NCBI GenBank assembly: GCA_949128115.1
Contig: OX421967.1
Span: 60,648,855 to 60,712,854, forward strand
Direction of reading: 5' to 3'
Source: Anaspis maculata
Lineage: Eukaryota > Arthropoda > Insecta > Coleoptera > Scraptiidae
DNA: 64,000 bases
The position numbers and the translations under genes were made by a program. A model generated the notes under the pieces. The model saw nothing but the letters and a program-made list of their open reading frames with translations. It ran no database searches and was not told the origin of the DNA. Positions 55,983 through 64,000 of the stretch are shown piece by piece. Each line of letters begins with the position of its first letter. The first letter of the stretch is position 1.

Positions 55983-57152
55983 TTAATCTCGTTCGTTCGT
56001 ATTGGCATGTTTCAGATTGTGCCTGTTCAAATTACCGTTATGTTTAGTTTTGAACGAGCATTTGTGGCATGTGTGCCAGTTAACTTCTTCACTGGGAGCA
56101 TGTGTTAACATGTGCCTTTTTAAATTGCCTTTAAGTTTAGTTTTAAACAAGCATTCATTGCATCTGAACCAATCAATTTCTTCACTGGAAGCATGTGTTA
56201 ACATGTGGAGCTTCAAATTGCTTTTACGTATAGTTTTGAACAAGCATTTATTGCATTTGTACCAATCAATTTCCTCACTGGGAGTATGTACTAACATGTG
56301 GTCTTTCAAATTTCTTTTACGTTTAGCTTTGAACGAGCATTCATTGCATTTGTACCAGTTAATTTCTTCACTGGAAGCATGTGTTAACATGTGCCGTTTC
56401 AAATCGTTTCTTATCTTAGCTCGGAAGGAGCATTTGTCACAGTTGTTCCATTCAATTTGATCTGGATTGGCATGTTTCAGCGAGTGTATTCTCAAATACC
56501 TTCTGTATTTAGTTTTAAACGAACAATTTTCACAGTTGTACCAGACGATATCTTCAGACTTGGCGTGCTGCGTTGCAACATGCTGCTGCAGTGATTTTTT
56601 GTATTTGGTTGTGAAGAAGCACATCGCACAATGATATGTAACCGATGATACTGCAGCACAGCGGTTGAAATTTCTTTCCGATTTGATTGGCCGAGAAGCA
56701 TCTTGGCATCCTACTTCTGTAGCTCTTACCACCATTTCACAGTGGTCGTAATGCTTTGCAGCGGACAGGATAGAGAACGCTTCGAATTTGCAGCCCGGGA
56801 AGCATCCGAACTGCTCACAATAACCGTCATCTTGATGAACCGTCCCGTCCCCGTTGACCTTGAGTTTGTGTTCTTGAACGCAATGTTCGTATACATCGAG
56901 TCGATAAAAACTTTTGAATTTGCACACATCGCAACTGTGGAGCTGTGGTTCAAAGATTGCGTGGAACAATTCCGCTTGGTAAACCGTTTCGTGTTGTCTT
57001 CGAACGTGATGTTCAAGTTGAAAACTCCATTGGGTTTCATAGGGACATTGTGGACATCCGAGCATTGCTGCCGTCTCTGGTTGGTTTGACCTGCATTTGT
57101 TATTGATATGTTAGTGTTAAATACATAAAATGTAGAGGTACGCAACTTACAT
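55983..57152 (-). CDS. Zinc-finger gene I: C2H2 protein, 369 aa, two exons
   Basis: Exon 2 is 55983-57090; intron 57091-57150 (60 bp, acceptor AAATGCAG); split-start AT 57151-57152. The protein begins MSNQPETAAMLGCPQCP. It is the shortest member, with seven tandem fingers after the N-terminal module; the 13-spaced CDQCSYQTKK finger present in the other eight genes is missing. It ends TNERD. Finger 2 (CSFKTKYRRYLRIH) and others differ from C and H at helix positions. It has no divergent partner. Probable nuclear DNA-binding protein; target unknown. Confidence 0.86.
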
Positions 57153-57745
57153 GATAGGTATATTGAATTTTTTGAGTTAATCTTCAAAGTTCATAAGAAG
57201 CTCAGTTTCGAGTTAGGTTTTGTTGATTCGCACTGGGGAGGTACCGTTTCACCTCTCTACATTAGAAACGATTCACGATGATGGGATAGAACTAATAAAA
57301 TAATCTTAGTTCAAATGGGCAATGGACGTCTTTATGTATAGTCGCGCTTGGAGATGTGGTGAGTAATAAATCGAACGCCCCCTCTCGTTGCATGAGTGTA
57401 CCAGTCTTCTCCGGTTTTCAAGTGCTAGTCAGTCTGCATAATGTTCCAAACGCAACGTTCGGACGAGCCAGTTTATATCAAGTACAAGAAGGCGTCAAGC
57501 TCACCATGCCTAACTAGAAAATTGGTGACATTTCTGACTTGATTTTTGCTTGGATCAAGGCAATTTGATCAGGTTTTCAGGACAAAATACGTTCTTACGT
57601 TACGCGTTCTCCAAGATTTTCCAGGCGCATTTTGCGTGTCAATTTGGCGGAAATTCCAACAAATTGCAACAATTATGGAATAATTATACTGTACGTCGAT
57701 TTAAAATGAGTGTCATCTCTCGGGCGGCCATGAAATTTGAAATTT
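57153..57745 (-). promoter_or_regulatory. Leader and upstream region of gene I
   Basis: The promoter-like block at 57326-57414 has the same orientation relative to its gene as in E and H. 57430-57740 is shared with the region upstream of H and ends near GGGCGGCCATGAAATTTGA, after which similarity stops. Confidence 0.55.
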
Positions 57746-58391
57746 TCGACGTAAGAAGTTGTACTCGGAGCGTTGTTTTGGAACGGCTTGTAGGCGGAGC
57801 TTGGGGAGTGACGTCACAGTCTCTCCGACTTTATGAACGCCCAGACTGCGCCCAGGTAGTCGTTCTGGTCAAAACACGGGCATGAGGCCCTCTGACGTGA
57901 CAACGGCCATGAGAAATTTCGAAAATTCACAACGCCCAACTGGAAAACGGAGGAAAATTGCAACTGCAGCCTCAATTTGAACTCTCTTGTTGTATCGCTT
58001 CCTGCCAAATTTGCTTCCAATCCATCGGATACATTTCAAATGATCGAATAGTAAAGTTCTGAACTTAGACATTTTTTATTATTTGACAGGTGACAGGTGA
58101 GGCAACACTTTCAACTGTTGTAATACGGTTGAACACGGAATACGGTTTTCAAGGGCTCTCAAATGACATATTGCAAATCAAGTTCCTTGAGATATAGCTT
58201 CTGACATTTGTTCACAGTGACACTTTCGTTTGACAGATGACAGCCAAAAACTGATGGGCTCTTGTCAGAAAAAAACCATGTCCGCATATCAAATTTCAAG
58301 TTGATAAGGTCAACGGTTCGGCAGTTATCGTGGAAGATCACAGACAGACACACACAAGCACACACAGACAGGCACCATTCTGAAAATGGTC
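57746..58391. other. Single-copy spacer
   Basis: No recognised gene. A short CA/GA-rich tract (ACAGACACACACAAGCACAC) lies near 58333. Confidence 0.4.
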
Positions 58392-58543
58392 TTACCTCCG
58401 GTTCCACCAAACTTTTATCAACGCGATAACTTTATTACTCTCATAGTAACTAAGCAACTGGCGATTCTATTGGCTGGTGCGTGGCAACTATCAGCGTGAT
58501 AGAGTCAATTCGCTCATAAAACTTTGTTGGAACCGGAGGTTAA
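58392..58543. mobile_element. 152-bp MITE with TTACCTCCGGTTCCA ends
   Basis: TTACCTCCGGTTCCACCAAA at the left and TTTGTTGGAACCGGAGGTTAA at the right, with further pairing (CTTTTATCAACGCG against CGCTCATAAAACTTTG). It is a compact non-coding palindromic element. Confidence 0.8.
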
Positions 58544-59291
58544 TCGTCTTGGGAGACCTAGAAATGAATATATCCGATTAGCTGAAATCTCAAAACTTTT
58601 TTTCTGTACGATCACAATACTTCCCCTTCCATGTTGCTGGGGGGGAAGGGTCGGGAGAGTGAAACTTGCATTTTTGTTTGATGACATTTTGGATTTTCGA
58701 TGGTCGTGACATCTATAGCCGTGACGTCAAACGTAGCAGGTGGCACGCGCTGCGCACACTTGATTTATGTTTTTCGATGACTAAAAAAAAAAGTTTTTTC
58801 TTCAACAAAATGAAAGTCGCGACAGTATTTCGCTACTTGAAGCTTTGAAATTGTTCTGGGATAAGTAATAAATAGGTATTCACTCCGATATTAATGATGT
58901 AAGACGAGTAAGTGACGAGAGTTTTAAAAGTGACAGATGAATTTGTGATTTGATGACGTTTGCTTGTCACAGTTGACACTGTCGGCAGCTCTGCCGCAAT
59001 TGTAACTAGATTTTTGGCTTGGCGCAGAATTCAGTTGTTTGACGTTTTGTGTCAAAGCTTTGGTGTTGTGATTTTTTTTTAAATAATCGACGAAAGTCGA
59101 CGTGTCGGGATAGAAATTGATCAACTCAAAGGTTATAATAGCTGTATCACACTACACAATTTCTTGTTCAATTTCTTGTACAATCTGTCAAATCGACAAT
59201 CAAATTCATTTTTTTTTTGACACTATTTTGGCAGAGCTTATACAAAGAGCTTTGCTATAATTTGGCTAATTGATGTGCTTTTTCTTTGCAG
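58544..59291. other. Spacer or intron upstream of the first SPAG6-like exon seen here
   Basis: It ends with a polypyrimidine tract and acceptor (TTTTTCTTTGCAG). I find no earlier SPAG6-like exon; the gene's 5' part may lie elsewhere or beyond the window. Confidence 0.4.
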
Positions 59292-59423
59292 AAATACCAA
59301 AAAACTTCGATCCTGTTCATCCTGAGATCGCTGTGCAAACATGGACCGGAAATGGCCAACTTCGTTATACAATCCGGAGCCATGCATGTCGTCATCAACT
59401 GCTTGGAAGACTTCGAACCTTCC
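59292..59423 (+). CDS. SPAG6/PF16-like gene, internal exon (44 codons)
   Basis: An armadillo-repeat protein of the cilium/flagellum central apparatus (SPAG6 in mammals, PF16 in algae). The exon lies between TTTGCAG and GTGAGT, phase 0 at the 3' side. It encodes SILFILRSLCKHGPEMANF and later GAMHVVINCLEDFEPS, an ARM repeat. It joins in frame to VKEAAAWVIGYMARHN of the exon at 63270, reproducing the continuous LEDFxPxVKEAAAWxxGYxARHN block typical of SPAG6. Earlier exons are not seen. Expression in sperm or other ciliated cells is inferred from the family. Confidence 0.85.
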
Positions 59424-59734
59424 GTGAGTATAGTACTTGCTTCAACTTGTAACTTGATTAATTTTTATTTATATCGTTCTGTGAATTTTCTTCATTTTTT
59501 CGTTGAACAATTCTTGATGATGTTACGTACATTTCGCGTACGGGTTCGAATATAATTGAGACGATCATTTCAAAACACACACTGTTTATTACTGTGTACC
59601 ACAATGAATACACGCCAACAATTATTACGCTTGGAAATATCGCAGGTATTTCGCTTTTATCCGCTCGCTACCACTTCGCATTCCAATTCATTGCTACTTG
59701 TGAGGTGACGATTGATGCCTTATATGGGCAGGGC

Positions 59735-59935
59735 CGGGCCTGACCTATTTGCCGCCTTCGTGCCAACAAAAAATTGCCGCCCCTCTCACCGGCAGTGGAG
59801 ACCCTCCCCAAATGCGGGAGTAGAAAGAATGCTTTGAAATTCAATTTTATAATTGAATTGCCGCCCCCATGACTTGCCGCCTGCTTGCGGGCACGCACTG
59901 CACGCCTGTTAGGCCCGGCCTCGGGTAATGGGTCA
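59735..59935. mobile_element. Small GC-rich element, possibly a MITE
   Basis: GGCCGGGCCTGAC at the left faces GTTAGGCCCGGCC at the right, and inner motifs TTGCCGCC and GGCGG-type recur. No clean target duplication could be read. Confidence 0.4.
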
Positions 59936-60059
59936 CTTGGACCTGGGAACCAGCCATCTGGGTCACTTGACACCGTGGGAAGTTTCTGGATACCGTGAGA
60001 AGACGACTAAGCCGTGCAGAAGACATCCAGTACGTGTCAAAGGCGTCGTGGAAAGTGAG

Positions 60060-60900
60060 TTGGAAAACCTGAAGGTGAATCGAAATAAATATTCCAGGGA
60101 AACTTTGGGGAGCTCCAAGGAATTCTGGAGAAGCACAAAGAAATTCTGCATGGAGTTAGCAAAGAATTTCCAAAAGATTCGATCACAGAAGTGGCTTCTT
60201 TGAGAAATATAAAATGTGGAATAAGTGGAAGAACCTGGAGGCGAATCAAAATAAATATTTTGGGGGAAACTTTGGGAAACTCCAAGGAATTCTAGAGAAA
60301 CTCAAAAGAACTCTGGATGAGTTGGGCGGGGGAATTCTGGGGATTTTAGCCGCAAAGTGACCTCTTTGAAGAATATAAAATTTTGAACAACTTGAAGAAC
60401 ATTGAGGCGAATCAAAATAATTATTCTAGGGAAACTTTGAGCAACTCCAAGGAATTCTAGAGAAATGCAAAAAAGCTCTCGATGAACTTGGCAAAGAACT
60501 CACGGGGAATGCACTCGAGAGGTGACCTCTTTTGAAGAATGTAAAATTTGGAACAAGGCAAAGAACGCGAAGGCGGAACAAAATGAATATTGCAGGAAGC
60601 TTTGGGTAACTCCGAGGAATTCTGGAGAAACTCAGAGGAATTTTGGATGAACTCGGCAAAGAACTTCCGGGGAATTCAGTTGCAAAAATGACCCCTTTGA
60701 AAAACAAATTTTTTTGAACAAGTTGAAGAATCTCAAGGCGAACCAAATCAGATATTTTAGGGGAACTTTGGGAAACTCTAAGGAATTCCGGAAATTTCAA
60801 AGTAACTCTGGGTGAACTCAACAAAGGAGTCTGGATGAGCTTGAATCTCTGAGGTAGGTACTGGACGTACTCGGCAGAGAAATCGGGGAGAATTTGGTCG
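60060..60900. repeat. Purine-rich tandem repeat, about 170-bp period
   Basis: Units begin with AATAT-type sequence then GGGGAAACTTTGGGAAACTC, CAAGGAATTCTGGAGAAACTC and GTGACCTCTTTGAAGAA. Starts near 60085, 60255, 60420, 60590 and 60760. Copies are considerably diverged. Confidence 0.75.
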
Positions 60901-61379
60901 CGAAGGTGATCTCTTTAGTGCACGCTGAAAAGTCTGGAACTCAATATGTTGGAAGAAAGACCGAGGGGACTCCAGAGAAATCCAGAAAAGCCTACCGGAG
61001 AGCTCGGCAGAGAAACCCCGGGGAATTCCAAGGAATTTTGAGGGAACTTTGAACTCAGCAAGGGAATCGCGTTCGCGTGGAATTCAGTCGGGTAAAGAAC
61101 CTGCGTTGTGCAAGTTAGGCGATTCTATTTCATTAAAAGGAACTCAATGATCTAGGGAAACCTTGGGGGACTCCAAGGAATCCTGAAAAACACAAGTCAA
61201 CTTCGAAGGAACTCAGTAGAGCAACTCCGAGGACTCCGCCGCTTAAGTAATCTCTTTTGTATTTGGTACAAATTGAAAAACCTCAAGGGTCTCAAATTTC
61301 TATTAGAAGGTCTGAGGAAGCTTCAGAAAAAGCTCAGCAAGAAGACCTTTAGGGAACTCGGAAAAATTCCTGCGATAAA

Positions 61380-63180
61380 TTGAGTCACAAAAAAAATTCC
61401 CTTGGGACATCAATTAAGAGTCCATATTCTGGAGGAGTTCCGGGGAATTTTGAAAAAGCCCATAGGAACTCTGAACGAGCTCAGCAAAAGGAACTCTTAG
61501 GAATAAAGCCAGAAAAACTCTGGAGGTACCAAGTAGGAGAACTTTGGAAAATCCAGACGTAAAAGTGATCTTTTTTGTACAAGTTGGAGGACGTCAAGGG
61601 GAACCTAGAATTTTCAAGGAAACTCTGAGGGAACTTCGAATAATTTCGAGTAGCTTGGACGAAGAACCGCCGAACATTGAGTTCCAAAAAAGACTTTCCT
61701 TTGGACCTCAACTGACAGTCCATATTCTCGAGGAATTCTGAGGAATCCCAAGAAATCTTGAAGAAGCCCAGAAAAACTCCGAACGAGTTCAGCAAAGCAA
61801 ACTTCTAGAAATAAAGGCAGAAGCACTTTGGAGTTATCAAGTAGAGGAACTTTGGAAGATCCAGACGAAGAGATGATCTTTTTTTGTACAAGTTGGAGGA
61901 TCTGGAGGGGAACCAGAAGGAAACTGAGGAAATTCCAAAGAATTTATAAAAAACTCTAAGGAACTTGGCATTGAGTCACAGAAAAGACTCGTTTGGGACC
62001 CTAACTGAAAGTCCATATTCCGGAGGATCTCTGAAGAATTCCGAGAAATTCTGAAAAAGCCTAGGGAAACTCTGAACGGGCTCAGCAAAAGTAACTTTCA
62101 GGGATGAAGCCAGAGCAACTCTGGAGGTACCAAGTAGGAGAACTTTGAAAAATCCAGGAAGGATCCGAAGGAAACTCTGAGGGAACTTCGAATAATTTCG
62201 AGTAGCTTGGAAGGAGAACCCCCGGACATTGAGTTACAAAAAAGACTTTCCTTGGGACCTCAATTGAAAGTTCATATTTTGGAAAAACTCTGAAGAATTC
62301 CAAGAAATCTTGAAGAAGCCCAGAAAAACTCCGAACGAGTTCAGCAAAGCAAACTCCTAGAAATAAAGGCAGAAGTACTTTGGAGTTATCAAGTAGAGGA
62401 ACTTTGTAAAATCCAGACGAAGAGATGATCTTTTTTTGTCCAAGTTGAAAGACCTGAAGGGGAACCAGACATTTTCAAGGAAACTGAGGGCATTCCATCG
62501 AATTTCGAAGAAACTCTAAGGAACTTGGCAAGAGAGTTCCGGGGTAGTGAGTCACAGAAAAGACTCGTTTGGGACCCTAACTGAAAATCCATATTCTGGA
62601 GGATCTCTGAAGAATCCCGAGAAATACTGAGAAAGCCCAGGGAAACTCTGAACGGGCTCAGCAAAAGGAACTTCCAGGGATGAAGCAAGAGCAACTCTGG
62701 AGGTACCAAGTAGGAGAACTTTGAAAAATCCAGGAAAGATTCGAAGGAAACTCTGAAGGAACTTCGAATAATTCCGAGTAGCTTGGAAGGAGAATCCCCG
62801 GACATCGAGTTACAAAAAAGACTTTCCTTGGGACCTCAATTGAAAGTCCCTATTCTGGAAGAATTCTGAGGAATTCCAAGAAATCTTGAAGATGCCCAGA
62901 AAAACTCCGAACGAGTTCAGCAAAGCAAACTTCTAGAAATAAAGGCAAAAGTACTTTTGAGTTATCAAGTAGAGGAACTTTGGAAAATCCAGACGAAGAG
63001 ATGATCTTTTTTTGTACAAGTTGGAGGACCTGAAGGGGTACCAGAAATTTTCAAGGAAACTGAGGGAATTCCAATGAATTTCGAAGAAACTCTCAGGAAC
63101 TTTGCAAGAGAGTTCCGGGGCATTGAGTCACAGAAAAGACTTTTTTGAGACCTCAACTGAAAGTCCATATTCTGAAGGAA
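61380..63180. repeat. Higher-order purine-rich array in the intron, about 550-600 bp units
   Basis: Two alternating ~300-bp types: one with GGAGGTACCAAGTAGGAGAA (61522, 62119, 62698) and one with ATCAAGTAGAGGAACTTTG (61837, 62387, 62965). Each contains a GATGATCTTTTTTTG or CAAAAAAGACT block and a GAGTCACAGAAAAGACT or GACTTTCCTT block. At a finer level both types are built from GGAACTC/GGAATTC-like words of about 20-25 bp. Confidence 0.8.
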
Positions 63181-63269
63181 CTGAAATCGAAACTCAACTT
63201 GAAATTCAACTTTATTATTGTACACTGCGATCTAACGGGAATAATATCATTATTTGTCCCCATCTACAG

Positions 63270-63549
63270 GTTAAAGAAGCAGCGGCATGGGTCATCGGAT
63301 ACATGGCACGTCACAACCAAGCTCTGGCCGAGAAGTGTGTGGAATTCGGAGCTTTGCCTTTGCTGATTTTGTGCCTGCAAGAACCGCACTTGAGCTTGAA
63401 ACAGATCGCCGCCAGCGCTCTGTCCGACATCGCAAAGCACAACATCGTCCTGGCTCAGAACGTCCTCGATGCCGGAGCCATACCGTATCTGGCCAAGAAC
63501 CTGAACAATCTGGATGAAAAGCTCAAGAGGCAGATTCTGATGGCTCTAA
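63270..63549 (+). CDS. SPAG6/PF16-like gene, internal exon (93 codons + 1 nt)
   Basis: Exon between CATCTACAG and GTATGATT (phase 1 at the 3' end). It encodes two further armadillo repeats: VKEAAAWVIGYMARHN, then LILCLQEPHLSLKQIAASAL and SDIAKHNIVLAQNVLDAGAI, ending LKRQILMAL. The EAAAW, QEP, IAASALSDIAKH and KLKRQIL blocks are SPAG6 signatures. The protein should continue in exons beyond the window. No frameshift or stop is seen, so this looks like a live gene. Confidence 0.9.
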
Positions 63550-63646
63550 GTATGATTCGTGGCTTTTTTCAATATCATAATCGAAGTAGGCTAGCTCAAA
63601 AAAAAACTGTAGTTGCTAAGGTCTGTGTTGAGCGTTGTCATGACGG

Positions 63647-63908
63647 CCCTATCACAATGAGCAGAATTCTATACGCTTGTGACGTCACGTTGCCTGGCAA
63701 TAGCCTATCAGAAAGGTGGTTGCTTCTGCTACGCAACATGACGTTACCAACGCAGTATTCTACTCATCACGGTATGGCCCCTGGAGCCCTATCATGATGA
63801 GTAGAATACTACGACAATGACGTCACGTTGCGTATCAACCACCCATATGATAGGCTACTGCTAGGCAATAGTGACGTCACAAGCGTAGAATTCGAATTCT
63901 TCTCATCG
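63647..63908. mobile_element. 262-bp palindromic MITE in the following intron
   Basis: The left arm CACAATGAGCAGAATTCTA, then CGCTTGTGACGTCACGTTGC, pairs with the right arm GTGACGTCACAAGCG and GAATTCTTCTCATCG. The centre is near 63775. TGACGTCA-type palindromes occur in both arms. Confidence 0.75.
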
Positions 63909-64000
63909 TCGCAGGCAAATTGTCGCGGATAGTTCGTCAGGCGGACAATTCGTCGCTTTTTCGCCCTTCGCCTTGGTTTTACTAAACCTTTTTGTGTTTT
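63909..64000. other. Intron end with GTCG-repeat motif
   Basis: AAATTGTCGCGGATAGTTCG and GGACAATTCGTCGC are spaced like the CTTGACGC clusters; too short to classify. Confidence 0.35.

Larger units (their letters stand above)
59424..63269 (+). other. 3846-bp intron of the SPAG6-like gene
   Basis: Donor GTGAGTAT, acceptor CATCTACAG. It is occupied by an LTR-like remnant (59520-59690), a GC-rich element (59735-59935) and the purine-rich arrays. Confidence 0.8.

Overview
The window is eukaryotic and most likely from an insect nuclear genome. Introns are short (53-68 bp, GT-AG), the DNA is AT-rich, there are no bacterial-style gene clusters, and it contains C2H2 zinc-finger genes, non-LTR and LTR-type insertions, and exons of a SPAG6-like ciliary gene. 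A hemipteran such as a whitefly is a guess from the style of the repeats; nothing in the sequence proves the species.

Layout. 1-2.0 kb holds tandem repeats. From about 2.6 to 57.7 kb lies a segmentally duplicated cluster of nine related C2H2 zinc-finger genes. Three head-to-head pairs (minus/plus) sit at 5.2-8.1, 20.7-23.8 and 39.0-41.9 kb, and three solitary minus-strand genes at 32.6-33.9, 49.3-50.7 and 56.0-57.2 kb. Between the genes are foldback or MITE-like elements, many sharing an ACAGGGTG end. Several insertions are dated by target-site duplications and by intact empty sites in sister units: a 3.4-kb TG...CA element at 10.5-13.9 kb, a 2.19-kb nested palindrome at 16.3-18.5 kb, a 2.36-kb foldback element with an 8-bp duplication at 28.1-30.5 kb, and a 5'-truncated non-LTR retrotransposon with a 13-bp duplication at 54.6-55.6 kb. 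Two single-copy stretches (about 33.9-38.6 and 43.9-48.8 kb) hold no gene I can recognise; the second carries a degenerate CTTGTGTCTT-type array. At 59.3-63.5 kb are two in-frame armadillo-repeat exons of a SPAG6/PF16-like gene, separated by a 3.8-kb intron filled with a purine-rich degenerate satellite. The window ends in a palindromic MITE.

The zinc-finger genes share one architecture: three variant N-terminal fingers, a linker, then 7-9 tandem C2H2 fingers joined by unusual 10-residue linkers with an invariant Trp. All nine appear to use an initiator ATG split by the intron (AT|G). Because the donor reads ATGTAAGT, an unspliced transcript would give ATG followed at once by a TAA stop. In-frame stops lie just upstream in the leaders I checked. 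Each plus-strand gene is an inverted duplicate of its minus-strand partner, including 3' flank, and each pair shares one promoter-like block at the inversion junction. Once the later insertions are subtracted, the first two pair-containing units are almost the same length (9.91 and 9.89 kb).
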